Below are positions 13,229-23,750 of a stretch of 64,000 nucleotides of DNA, piece after piece. Source of the DNA: Eutrigla gurnardus (Eukaryota > Chordata > Actinopteri > Perciformes > Triglidae); contig OY741280.1 of assembly GCA_963514095.1 (NCBI GenBank), positions 23,690,841 to 23,754,840 of the forward strand, read 5' to 3'. The notes below the pieces were generated by a model. The model was not told the DNA's origin, did no database searches, and saw only the letters and a program-made list of their open reading frames with translations. Both the position numbers and the translations under genes were made by a program. Every line of letters starts with the position of its first letter. The stretch's first letter is position 1.

Positions 13229-13448
13229 GTGTGTGTCTGTGTGTGTGTGTGTGTGTCTGCGTGTGTGTGTATGTCTGTGTGTGTGTGTGTGTGTGTCTGT
13301 GTGTGTGTCTGTGTGTGTGTGTGTGTGCGTGTGTGTGTGTCTGTGTGTGTGTGTGTCTGTGTGTGTGTGTGCGTGTGTGTGTGTCTGTGTGTGTGTGTCT
13401 GTGTGTGTGTGCGTCTGTGTGTGTGTGTCTGTGTGTGTGCGTGTGTGT

Positions 13449-13491
<43 letters not shown>

Positions 13492-13556
13492 TGTGTGTGT
13501 GTGTGTGTCTGTGTGTGTGTGCGTCTGTGTGTGTGTGTCTGTGTGTGTGTGTGTGT

Positions 13557-13630
<74 letters not shown>

Positions 13631-13956
13631 GTGTGTGTCTGTGTGTGTGTGTCTGTGTGTGTGTGTGTGTGTGTGTAGAGTAAGACGGGTGCGTTGGAGG
13701 GCCCTGAGGTCGACGGCTTCGTCAAGGACATGATGGAGCTGGTGAAGGTAAAAAAAACAGTCGTTGTGGTCATGGTTCCCACCCGTCCACGTTTTGACCT
13801 CTGACCTCTCTGTCCAACCGTCTCCTCCAGCCCAGCATCAGCGGCTCTGACCTGGACCAGTTCCGGAAGGCGCTGATGGGTCACTGTGACATCAACGGGG
13901 ACGGAAAGATCCAGAAGAACGAGCTGGCTCTCTGCCTCGGCCTCAAGCTCAGCTAA
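9611..13956 (+). CDS. scgn: Secretagogin, six-EF-hand calcium sensor (start unresolved)
   Basis: Secretagogin is a cytosolic Ca2+ sensor of neuroendocrine cells and neurons that acts in vesicle release. Exons: up to 9915, 10475-10545, 10647-10739, 10823-10912, 11131-11187, 12053-12130, 12210-12265, 12350-12395, 12494-12553, 13679-13747, 13831-13956 (stop TAA). From Leu at 9867 the joined frame gives 264 residues, close to the human 276. EF loops: [12 protein letters not shown] (EF1), [12 protein letters not shown] (EF2, weak), [12 protein letters not shown] (EF3), [12 protein letters not shown] (EF4), [12 protein letters not shown] (EF5), [12 protein letters not shown] (EF6). The C-terminus is ALCLGLKLS. 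No in-frame ATG exists between an upstream in-frame TGA (about 9554) and the conserved core; the region is a Thr-Leu-Asp minisatellite. The true start may lie in an unseen 5' exon, be non-AUG, or be lost. Confidence 0.9.
11330..11905 (-). repeat. 70-bp tandem array C, CTCF-like core, reverse, 8 copies
   Basis: Eight 70-bp units of the same family in the scgn intron between 11187 and 12053, now in reverse orientation (CGCCCCCTGGTGG starting 11376, 11446, 11516, 11586, 11656, 11726, 11796, 11866). The flank (ctagagattgagaccataaactcatg) is the reverse complement of the array A tail, so the whole element is inverted. Confidence 0.9.
12979..13676 (+). repeat. ~700-bp (GT)n with CT/GC interruptions, ending at the scgn exon 10 acceptor
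   Basis: GT dinucleotides with regular gtct and gtgc interruptions fill the intron right up to gtgtgtag|agtaag, the acceptor of scgn exon 13679-13747. There is no ordinary pyrimidine tract. The Cys/Val ORFs on + and Thr/His ORFs on - are repeat artefacts. Confidence 0.95.
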
Positions 13957-14797
13957 CAGAGCCTCGGCTCGCTCCTTTCCTCCTTCCTCCCACCCTTATA
14001 TGGTCATGTGTTTCCTCCCGTCTCGTGCCACTGTGGGTGTTTAAAGGCCGATGTGTCTCAGTGCAGAGTGCTTTCCCATCATTTATAAAAGCATTTTTCT
14101 GAATTTAAATTCCTAGCAGAAGTTGAAAAAATGTGTATGAAATGTGGATTTATGCCATCGTGATTTGGTTGCTGGTTGCTGGTTGCTGGTTGCTGGTTGC
14201 TGTTTTCATGACTGCTGCTTCTCTGTGATTTGGTGTTAAATATAAAATAAAAATGTATTTAATCTTTGTGGGCTTCCTTCTCTGATTAATTATTAAAAAA
14301 GGTAAACATGGACTGTACCACCAGAAGAGAAATGGGGAACCAGAACAGAAGACAACGCAACTAAAATATTGAAATAAAAAATTGTTTGGGGTAAAATGAA
14401 TATGAGGTTCTTCTTGAATCGGAGGAAATGTGAAGAACAGATATACAGATATTTTGTTTTTGAACTAATATTAAAATCTCTCTTTTAATACATTGTTAGC
14501 AGATAAAGACATTTACGTCTGAGAGCTTTAAAATCTCATAACCTCGAAAAGTTTGTCATTTTAATTGACAGACCTTTTTGGGAGCAGATCTACCAACTGG
14601 AATTGGTTCGTTAGCGACGGATGACTCCACCTGATTCCAATCACTCCCTGATTGGTTGACTCAGGCGGCAGCAGCGCTTGAAAAGGGGGGATGTGTGTTT
14701 GGAGGGCAGGAAGCTGAAGCACTGGTTTCTGACTTTGTTGGGTTACGGCGATCAGCACACGACTTACAGGCTGTTTGGCTTCAGCATTACCTCTAAG
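13957..14797 (+). other. scgn 3' UTR and intergenic promoter region of repeat-protein gene 1
   Basis: The scgn 3' UTR contains a tggttgc tandem (about 14166-14202) and a poly(A) signal AATAAA at 14246-14251. From about 14420 the sequence is duplicated at about 18741. The proximal 240 bp upstream of the ATG at 14798 include a CCAAT-type box (gattggttg, about 14651) and a GC-rich ggcggcagcagcgc tract, and are conserved in both copies. I see no convincing TATA box. Confidence 0.5.
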
Positions 14798-17482
14798 ATG
14801 TATCTTGGCTTTTGTGTGAGGTAACGTCCCTCTTCTTTGTTTGATGCTTTATGATTCTAAAGTGGTGTTGACTGTTTGTTTTCTTGGTTTTCAGAGTGCT
14901 TCTGCTCTCACTGTTGACTTCTGGGCAGCATGCGGAGGGTAAGAGTCCCTCCAACTGTAGTTCAACTTCTTCACAAGACTAAAGTTTCTAACTTTTTTTT
15001 TCTCTTCCTTGCAGAAATCAGCTACAGAAGTGGAGGCTCCAATAAGGTCGTACCTCTCTTTGCTTATCCACGTAGCTTCAAACCTGCTTCAGGTTCCACT
15101 CACGAGAGCTCTGAGCTGCCAGGAGGGTCTCTGGTTGGTTCTGGATCCAGTGCTTCATCTGCACCGAGTGCAGGCAGTCACAGTGGCTCTTCTGGTAGGC
15201 AAGTAGATCGAGCCAGTCCAAAGGGCCTCGAGTCTAGTTTCAAGCCTGCTGGGCTCACCCGGAAACCTGTGCACGACTCGCAACAGCCAGCTGATGGTAT
15301 CTTCCAGACCAAATCTAACATGTGGGACAGGTTCCTTCCTAAGACAGAAGGACATGGAATGTTTTCTGATGACAAACCAGAGCGACGCACCACCCAGCTG
15401 AACAAGCCCCAGCAGCAGCCATCCAGCTACCAGCCGGCTAGCTACAAACCATCCGGCTACCAGCCATCGAAGCCCCAGCAGCAGCCATCCGGCTACCAGC
15501 CGGCTAGCTACAAACCATCCGGCTACAAACCATCCAGCTACCAGCCATCAAAGCCCCAGCAGCAGCCGTCCAGCTACCAGCCGGCTAGCTACAAACCATC
15601 CGGCTACAAACCATCCGGCTACCAGCCATCGAAGCCCCAGCAGCAGCCGTCCAGCTACCAGCCGGCTAGCTACAAACCATCCGGCTACAAACCATCCGGC
15701 TACCAGCCATCGAAGCCCCAGCAGCAGCCGTCCAGCTACCAGCCGGCTAGCTACAAACCATCTGGCTACAAACCATCTGGCTACCAGCCATCGAAGCCCC
15801 AGCAGCAGCCATCCAGCTACCAGCCATCGAAGCCCCAGCAGCAGCCGTCCAGCTACCAGCCATCGAAGCCCCAGCAGCAGCCGTCCAGCTACCAGCCATC
15901 GAAGCAGCAGCCGTCCAGCTACCAGCCATCGAAGCCCCAGCAGCAGCCATCCAGCTACCAGCCATCGAAGCCCCAGCACACGCCTTCCAGCTACCAGCCG
16001 TCCGGCTACCAACCAGCCAAGCCCCAGCAGCAGCAGCAGCCCTCCAGCTACCAGCCGGCTAGCTACAAACCATCTGGCTACAAACCATCCGGCTACCAGC
16101 CATCGAAGCCCCAGCAGCAGCCGTCCAGCTACCAGCCGGCTAGCTACAAACCATCTGGCTACCAGCCATCGAAGCCCCAGCAGCAGCCCTCCAGCTACCA
16201 GCCCTCCAGCTACCAGCCCTCCAGCTACAAACCATCCAAGCCCCAGCAGCAGCAGCCGTCCGGCTACCAGCCGTCCAGCTACCAGCCCTCCAGCTACAAA
16301 CCATCTGGCTACCAGCCATCGAAGCCCCAGCAGCAGCCCTCCAGCTACCAGCCCTCCAGCTACAAACCAGCCAAGCCCCAGCAGCAGCAGCAGCAGCCGT
16401 CTGGCTACCAGCCCTCCAGCTACCAGCCCTCCAGCTACAAACCATCCAAGCCCCAGCAGCAGCAGCCGTCCAGCTACCAGCCATCCAGCTACAAACCATC
16501 CAAGCCCCAGCAGCAGCAGCCGTCCAGCTACCAGCCATCCAGCTACAAACCAGCCAAGCCCCAGCAGCAGCCCTCCAGCTACCAGCCCTCCAGCTACAAA
16601 CCATCCAAGCCCCAGCAGCAGCCGTCTAGCTACCAGCCGTCTAGCTACCAGCCGTCTAGCTACCAGCCAGCCAAGCCCCAGCAGCAGCAGCCGTCTGGCT
16701 ACCAGCCCTCCAGCTACAAACCAGCCAAGCCCCAGCAGCAGCAGCCGTCTGGCTACCAGCCCTCCAGCTACAAACCATCCAAGCCCCAGCAGCAGCCGTC
16801 TAGCTACCAGCCGTCTAGCTACCAGCCGTCTAGCTACCAGCCAGCCAAGCCCCAAACTAACCCTGGTATCTTCCAGACCAAAGAAGGCATGTGGGCTTCT
16901 GCCCTTCGCCAGAAGGACAGCTTTGATTCGGGTATTGCTTCAAGTTATGCAATTGAGATGCATTCTGAGCTTGACTCCACTAGACCGCCCAAGCCCCAGC
17001 AGCAGCCGTCCAGCTACCAGCCTTCCAGCTACAAACCATCCAAGCCCCAGCAGCAGCCGTCCAGCTACCAGCCTTCCAGCTACAAACCATCCAAGCCCCA
17101 GCAGCAGCCCTCCAGCTACCAGCCTTCCAGCTACAAACCATCCAAGCCCCAGCAGCAGCCGTCCAGCTACCAGCCTTCCAGCTACAAACCATCCAAGCCC
17201 CAGCAGCAGCCCTCCAGCTACCAGCCATCCAGCTACAAGCCGGCCAAGCCCCAAACTCACCCTGGTATCTTCCAGACCAAAAAAGACATGTGGGTTTCTG
17301 CCCTTCGCCAGACAGAAGATTCTGAGCTTGACCCCACTAGGCCATCCAAGCCCCAGCAGCAGTCCGGCTCAGAAGTCCGACCTGCTTATGCAAAACCAAT
17401 GACTCAGCCAAGAAGTTCAAGACCAATTCCAATGGCATCCCCGGACCATCCCAGGTGGCAGCAGCAACTGGTGCCCGTGTAA
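14798..17482 (+). CDS. Secreted Tyr/Gln/Pro-rich tandem-repeat protein, copy 1
   Basis: I do not recognise this family. Exons 14798-14820, 14895-14938 and 15015-17482 (CDS), then a non-coding exon from 17630 after a 3'-UTR intron (donor 17510); AATAAA at 17682-17687. The joined CDS is 844 aa. Residues 1-20 (MYLGFCVRVLLLSLLTSGQ) form a signal peptide. A Gly/Ser-rich segment follows, then a long array of a ~17-residue unit of the type KPQQQPSSYQPSSYKPS with A/S/G variants. Three spacers share GIFQTKxxMW (about 15295, 16865, 17265). There are no Cys residues or known domain after the signal. The stop lies 27 nt before the last junction, so nonsense-mediated decay is not expected. Composition suggests a cross-linkable matrix, envelope or adhesive protein; that is inference. 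The ATG at 14930 lies near the end of exon 2 and would read through the intron; it is not the start. Confidence 0.8.
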
Positions 17483-17509
17483 GATGAACGTCTGACGTTT
17501 ATCCTAAAT

Positions 17510-18740
17510 GTAAGTTGGCTGAACTTTTTAAAAATATTTAGTGTTAAACATTTAAATATTTGTCATTTGAGGGGGAAGTTTTTATTTGCCATGTGTTGCA
17601 CATTTGCTTACTGATATTTCTGTCCTCAGGTCCCTGACTCTCTGGAAGCTGGGTGTCCTGGCATCAACTTGCTGTGAATTCAATAAAGTAATTGAACTAC
17701 ATTTTTCTTGTGGGTGTCATTTCTGGCCAGTGACTTGCTGCGTCTCAACAGAAGAGATAATGTTCATTCATGAGTTTAATTGAACTTGTGGTTCCATGGG
17801 AGTGGTGACTAGGAGCCCAGTTGATGGTGAACTTGTTCTGCATTAAAACCTGTTCTTGGGGGAACTAAAGGTAGAACTGTCCAGATGGATGCTGGAGCTG
17901 AATCTCAAGCCTCGGTTTGTGGTTGGACTCTTTATGTATAACTAATGACTAGCATTTCACTGTACTTCAGTTCCATCAAATCCACTTCACTGGCAATGTG
18001 TTGCTGGTGCTGCTCATCAGTCTATATTAATCAAACTAAATGGTAGGTTTTACCATAAGTTGCCTTTCCAGGGCGGAACCATCTTACCTGCAGTCTAGTT
18101 TAGGCTTTATAACTGCAAACGGCTCTAAAAGACACCGTAGGTTGCACTGTTTGTGTTCAATGGTGGCTTCGACTAAAGTTATAAGAATTTTGTATAACAT
18201 GATTTAGTGTTCTCTGTGTATGTTAGAGCTTTAGGGGTCTCAGTATTTTTACGACTTTAGCATCCACGGTGACCTGAGGTCCCATGTCTTAGGAGGACCC
18301 ATTTCTTTTATATAGAACTGTTGATGACTATTTCCACTGATGACCTAAACGGGCCCTAAAGCCATCCTGTAAAACAGCTAACCGTTATCAGGGGCCCTGT
18401 GCATATGTCTTGTACTACATGTTAATGACGTGTCATCTCCTGTGCCTTTTTAAAAGACTCAAGTCAAAACATTGATTTGAGCACTTCCTCTGTAGTATCC
18501 TCACACGTTGTTGCACTGTAACTGCTCCTCTTGTACAAGATTAAAGTCAGACGTCGACTTTACTTTTGTCTCCGATCTCCTCCTACAGGTGAATTTATTC
18601 GTTTACGGGAAAATTCTTTTAATAGTCTTCAAGGATCCTTCCCTGCTGGATCATGTTGTGGAAATGTAAAATACACAGACATGGGTGCCTTCTTGACCTG
18701 AGAATCATGAGGATGTTTCATCGGAGGCTCTTTTCCAGAA
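17510..18740 (+). other. 3'-UTR intron, last exon and flank of repeat-protein gene 1
   Basis: Donor gtaagt at 17510, acceptor tgtcctcag before 17630, poly(A) signal 17682-17687, then about 1 kb of flank with no ORF of note. The flank is conserved in unit 2 (about 21690-22737) with scattered substitutions and small indels. Confidence 0.6.
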
Positions 18741-18780
18741 TAGAAACGGAGGAAATGTGAAGAACAGATACAGATATTTT

Positions 18781-18988
18781 GGGGCAGTTGGTGACGCAGT
18801 GGATAAGGCAGCCGCCCCATGTACGGAGGCTCAGCCTCGACACGGAGATCAGTGGTTCGACTCCCGGCCTGGCAATCTCATTCGCGCATGTCTTCCCCCT
18901 CTATCTCCCCTTTCCACACTGTCTCTCTCATAATAAAAATAAAAAAGGCTTGCATGGCACTCCAGCCATAAAAAAAAAAAAAAAAAAA
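18781..18988 (+). mobile_element. tRNA-derived SINE with target-site duplication
   Basis: Begins ggggcagttggtgacgcagt and has an A-box-like gtggataaggc and a B-box GGTTCGACTCC (18854-18864). The 3' end is a 20-nt poly(A). It is flanked by gatacagatatttt (18767-18780) and gatatacagatatttt (18989-19004), the duplicated target. Unit 1 has an empty site, so insertion followed the duplication or the copy was lost from unit 1. Confidence 0.85.
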
Positions 18989-19346
18989 GATATACAGATA
19001 TTTTCTTTTTGAACTAATATTAAAATCTCTTTTTTAATACATTGTTAGCAGATAAAGACATTTACGTCTGAGAGCTTTAAAATCTCATAACCTCGAAAAG
19101 TTTGTCATTTTAATTGACAGACCTTTTTGGGAGCAGATCTACCAACTGGAATTGGTTTGTTAGCGACGGATGACTCCACCTGATTCCAATCACTCCCTGA
19201 TTGGTTGACTCAGGCGGCAGCAGCGCTTGAAAAGGGGGGATGTGTGTTTGGAGGGCAGGAAGCTGAAGCACTGGTTTCTGACTTTGTTGGGTTACGGCGA
19301 TCAGCACACGACTTACAGGCTGTTTGGCTTCAGCATTACCTCTAAG

Positions 19347-21464
19347 ATGTATCTTGGCTTTTGTGTGAGGTAACGTCCCTCTTCTTTGTTTGACGCTTTA
19401 TGATTCTGATGTGGTGTTGACTGTTTGTTTTCTTGGTTTTCAGAGTGCTTCTGCTCTCACTGTTGACTTCTGGGCAGCATGCGGAGGGTAAGAGTCCCTC
19501 CAACTGTAGTTCAACTTCTTCACAAGACTAAAGTTTCTAACTTTTTTTTTCTCTTCCTTGCAGAAATCAGCTACAGAAGTGGAGGCTCCAATAAGGTCGT
19601 ACCTCTCTTTGCTTATCCACGTAGCTTCAAACCTGCTTCAGGTTCCACTCACGAGAGCTCTGAGCTGCCAGGAGGGTCTCTGGTTGGTTCTGGATCCAGT
19701 GCTTCATCTGCACCGAGTGCAGGCAGTCACAGTGGCTCTTCTGGTAGGCAAGTAGATCGAGCCAGTCCAAAGGGCCTCGAGTCTAGTTTCAAGCCTGCTG
19801 GGCTCACCCGGAAACCTGTGCACGACTCGCAACAGCCAGCTGATGGTATCTTCCAGACCAAATCTAACATGTGGGACAGGTTCCTTCCTAAGACAGAAGG
19901 ACATGGAATGTTTTCTGATGACAAACCAGAGCGACGCACCACCCAGCTGAACAAGCCCCAGCAGCAGCCATCCAGCTACCAGCCGGCTAGCTACAAACCA
20001 TCCGGCTACCAGCCATCGAAGCCCCAGCAGCAGCCATCCGGCTACCAGCCGGCTAGCTACAAACCATCTGGCTACAAACCATCCGGCTACCAGCCATCGA
20101 AGCCCCAGCAGCAGCCGTCCAGCTACCAGCCGGCTAGCTACAAACCATCCGGCTACAAACCATCCGGCTACCAGCCATCGAAGCCCCAGGAGCAGCCATC
20201 CAGCTACCAGCCATCCAGCTACCAACCAGCCAAGCCCCAGCACACGCTTTCCAGCTACCAGCCGTTCAAGCCCCAGCACACGCTTTCCAGCTACCAGCCG
20301 TCCGACTACCAACCAGCCAAGCCCCAGCAGCAGCAGCCGTCTGGTTACCGGCCCTCCAGCTACAAACCATCCAAGCCCCAGCAGCAGCAGCAGCCGTCTG
20401 GCTACCAGCCCTCCAGCTACAAACCATCCAAGCCCCAGCAGCAGCAGCAGCCGTCCGGCTACCAGCCATCTAGCTACCAGCCCTCCAGCTACAAACCATC
20501 CAAGCCCCAGCAGCAGCAGCAGCCGTCCGGCTACCAGCCGTCTGGCTACCAGCCCTCCAGCTACCAGCCCTCCAGCTACAAACCAGCCAAGCCCCAGCAG
20601 CAGCAGCAGCCGTCCGGCTACCAGCCATCTAGCTACCAGCCCTCCAGCTACAAACCATCCAAGCCCCAGCAGCAGCCGTCTAGCTACCAGCCGTCTAGCT
20701 ACCAGCCGTCTAGCTACCAGCCAGCCAAGCCCCAAACTAACCCTGGTATCTTCCAGACCAAAGAAGGCATGTGGGCTTCTGCCCTTCGCCAGAAGGACAG
20801 CTTTGATTCGGGTATTGCTTCAAGTTATGCAATTGAGATGCATTCTGAGCTTGACTCCACTAGACCGCCCAAGCCCCAGCAGCAGCCGTCCAGCTACCAG
20901 CCTTCCAGCTACAAACCATCCAAGCCCCAGCAGCAGCCGTCCAGCTACCAGCCTTCCAGCTACAAACCATCCAAGCCCCAGCAGCAGCCGTCCAGCTACC
21001 AGCCTTCCAGCTACAAACCATCCAAGCCCCAGCAGCAGCCGTCCAGCTACCAGCCATCCAGCTACAAACCATCCAAGCCCCAGCAGCAGCCGTCCAGCTA
21101 CCAGCCTTCCAGCTACAAACCATCCAAGCCCCAGCAGCAGCCGTCCAGCTACCAGCCTTCCAGCTACAAACCATCCAAGCCCCAGCAGCAGCCCTCCAGC
21201 TACCAGCCATCCAGCTACAAGCCAGCCAAGCCCCAAACTAACCCTGGTATCTTCCAGACCAAAAAAGACATGTGGGTTTCTGCCCTTCGCCAGACAGAAG
21301 ATTCTGAGCTTGACCCCACTAGGCCATCCAAGCCCCAGCAGCAGTCCGGCTCAGAAGTCCGACCTGCTTATGCAAAACCAATGACTCAGCCAAGAAGTTC
21401 AAGACCAATTCCAATGGCATCCCCGGACCATCCCAGGTGGCAGCAGCAACTGGTGCCCGTGTAA
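19347..21464 (+). CDS. Secreted Tyr/Gln/Pro-rich tandem-repeat protein, copy 2
   Basis: Paralogue of the gene at 14798-17482, 4.5 kb downstream on the same strand. Exons 19347-19369, 19444-19487, 19564-21464 (CDS), then a 3'-UTR exon from 21604 with AATAAA at 21656-21661. The joined CDS is 655 aa. Signal peptide, N-terminal Gly/Ser segment, the three GIFQTKxxMW spacers and the C-terminus (HPRWQQQLVPV) are essentially identical to copy 1. The main loss is in the central repeat block. It also has diverged units absent from copy 1 (TLSSYQPFKPQ, SDYQPAKPQ). Between the second and third GIFQTK spacers it has more KPQQQPSSYQPSSYKPS units than copy 1. Both copies keep open frames and intact splice sites, so both look functional. 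Function is unknown; the same matrix or envelope inference applies. Confidence 0.8.
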
Positions 21465-22831
21465 GATGAACGTCTGACGTTTATCCTAAATGTAAGTTGG
21501 CTGAACTTTTTAAAAATATTTAGTGTTAAATATTTGTCATTTGAGGGGGAAGTTTTTATTTGCCATGTGTTGCACATTTGCTTACTGATATTTCTGTCCT
21601 CAGGTCCCTGACTCTCTGGAAGCTGGGTGTCCTGGCATCAACTTGCTGTGAATTCAATAAAGTAATTGAACTACATTTTTCTTGTGGGTGTCATTTGAAA
21701 CCTGGAGTTCTGGCCAGTGACTTGCTGCGTCTCAACAGAAGAGATAATGTTCATTCATGAGTTTAATTGAACTTGTGGTTCCATGGGAGTGGTGACTAGG
21801 AGCCCAGTTGATGGTGAACTTGTTCTGCATTAAAACCTGTTCTTGGGGGAACTAAAGGTAGAACTGTCCAGATGGATGCTGGAGCTGAATCTCAAGCCTC
21901 GGTTTGTGGTTGGACTCTTTATGTATAACTAATGACTAGCATTTCACTGTACTTCAGTTCCATCAAATCCACTTCACTGGCAATGTGTTGCTTGTGCTGC
22001 TCATCCGTCCCTTTTAATCAAACTAAATGGTAGGTTTTACCATAAGTTGCCTTTCCAGGACGGAACCATCTTACCTGCAGTCTAGTTTAGGCTTTATAAC
22101 TGCAAACGGCTCTAAAAGACACCGTAGGTTGCACTGTTTGTGTTCAAAGGTGGCTTCGACTAAAGTTATAAGAATTTTGTATAACCACATAATTTAGTGT
22201 TGTGTATGTTAGAGCTTTAGGGGTCTCAGTATTTTTACGACTTTAGCATCCACGGTGACCTGAGGTCCCATGTCTTAGGAGGACCCATTTCTTTTATATA
22301 GAACTGTTAATGACTATTTCCACTGATGACCTAAACGGGCCCTAAAGCCATCCTGTAAAACGGCTAACCGTTATCAGGGGCCCTGTGCATATGTCTTGTA
22401 CTACATGTTAATGACACGTTATCTCCTGTGCCTTTTTAAAAGACTCAAGTCAAAACATTGATTTGAGCACTTCCTCTGTAGCATCCTCACACGTTGTTGC
22501 ACTGTAACTGCTCCTCTTGTACAAGATTAAAGTCAGACGTCGACTTTACTTTTGTCTCCGATCTCCTCCTACAGGTGAATTTATTCGTTTACGGGAAAAT
22601 TATTTTAACAGTCTTCAAGGATCCTTCCCTGCTGGATCATGTTGTGGAAATGTAAAATACATGTAGACATGGGTGCCTTCTTGACCTGAGAATCATGAGG
22701 ATGTTTCATCGGAGGCTCTTTTCCAGAATAGAAACGCGGATCTCCATCTGAAATGACATTCAAACACACAACCGGGTTTTTAACGAAGCTTCATGTGGAT
22801 GAAGGTTCTTACGTGACTTGTTTCATGGCTG

Positions 22832-22865
<34 letters not shown>

Positions 22866-22869
<4 letters not shown>

Positions 22870-22975
22870 CGCTGTCGCATTAAGGGCGATTAGATCCCGC
22901 GAGACTTCACGTGAGTTCGCTGAGCAACGCGGAAGTAGCAGCCAAAGCACGGAGGCTGACTTCAGAGGTGTGTAT
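22866..22975 (+). promoter_or_regulatory. Possible orphan promoter or first exon
   Basis: A short CpG-containing stretch (gattagatcccgcgagacttcacgtgag...caacgcggaagtagc) stands out from its A/T-rich surroundings. It ends in ttcagag|gtgtgt, which could be a donor. The cgcgagac and ggaagt elements resemble housekeeping promoter motifs. No downstream exon was found. It could also be the end of a retro-inserted sequence, since it follows a poly(T) run. Confidence 0.25.
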
Positions 22976-23302
22976 TCTTGTTTTAAACGGAAGAAAAAAA
23001 TGATCTTTGTAAACGAGAAATCAGACATGTTAATTTACATACAAAAGAAAAAAACATATATAAAAATGAATTCCTCGAGTCTTCCAAAAAGGTTTTTGCA
23101 ATGCTGCAAACATATTTATTTTTATCGTATGTTTACTTTAAAAAGTCATACTATAGCATGTCGAAAAAAAAGTGAAAAATCGACAAAATTCATAAAATGT
23201 TGTAAAAATGATTTAAAAGCCGTAACATATGCTTGTGTATCGCGTGTCAATCAAAGTCTGGGTGAAGTGAGTCCAAATAAGCCATAAAAAGGGTTGTTCA
23301 TG

Positions 23303-23466
23303 GCTGGCAGGTGGCCTAGTGGTTAGAGTGTAAGCCATTTACCCATGTAAACATATATGCAGACGACACCGGTTCAAATCCCGCCTGGAGGTCCTTTGCT
23401 GCATGTCACGTCCCCATCTCTCTCACATGCTTCCTCTCTGTCCACTGCTAAAGCGGCTTATATAAT
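23303..23466 (+). mobile_element. tRNA-derived SINE (second family)
   Basis: A-box-like gtggcctagtggttagagtg at about 23311-23330 and B-box GGTTCAAATCC at 23371-23381 are spaced as in a tRNA, followed by a tRNA-unrelated CT-rich tail. The ends are approximate. The sequence differs from the SINE at 18781. Confidence 0.7.
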
Positions 23467-23707
23467 GGTGTGGAATATGCTTTATTTGAATTATTTAATA
23501 TTTTTGACGTTTATTTATTCCAAGACAGTTTCTCTTTGGTGGCGAAAAAAGGTAATGAGATTCAAATACCTTCTAAGCTAATTTTCACTGAATCCAGATC
23601 CTCCGGATCCTGGTCCTGTCTCCCCTCCCCCTTCTTTCTCCCCCTCGTCCTGATAGCTGTTATTAGCTCAGTCTTCTCACATAATCACACACAGTGCACT
23701 GACTATC

Positions 23708-23750
<43 letters not shown>

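Larger units (their letters stand above)
14420..18740 (+). repeat. Tandem duplication unit 1 (~4.3 kb)
   Basis: The unit starts at ggaggaaatgtgaagaacag (about 14421) and runs to ccagaatagaaac (about 18740), where the same ggaggaaatg starts again. Promoter, exons, introns, 3' UTR and about 1 kb of downstream flank are shared with unit 2 with few substitutions outside the coding repeats. The right end of unit 2 continues gaaacgcggatc, so the outer breakpoints share only cgg. This fits unequal exchange or a microhomology event. Confidence 0.85.
18741..22737 (+). repeat. Tandem duplication unit 2
   Basis: Second copy of the 14420-18740 unit. Homologous points are offset by 4549 bp at the 5' end. 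It differs from unit 1 by a SINE inserted at 18781, a shorter coding repeat array and small 3' indels (for example an extra gaaacctggagtt near 21698). Confidence 0.85.

Noticed and set aside
12797..13884. Long Cys/Val and Thr/His ORFs (up to 320 codons) on both strands
   Set aside because: They are translations of the (GT)n tract in an scgn intron. The real exon starts at 13679.
14930..15014. ATG at 14930 as the start of repeat protein 1 (850 codons)
   Set aside because: This frame reads through a proper GT-AG intron. The spliced model from 14798 gives a signal peptide and is the same in both copies.
15548..16855. 435-codon minus-strand ORF (Gly-Leu-Val-Ala-Arg repeats) opposite the repeat-protein gene
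   Set aside because: It is the antisense shadow of the KPQQQPSSYQPS repeat. The sense strand has a signal peptide, matched splice sites and a poly(A) signal.
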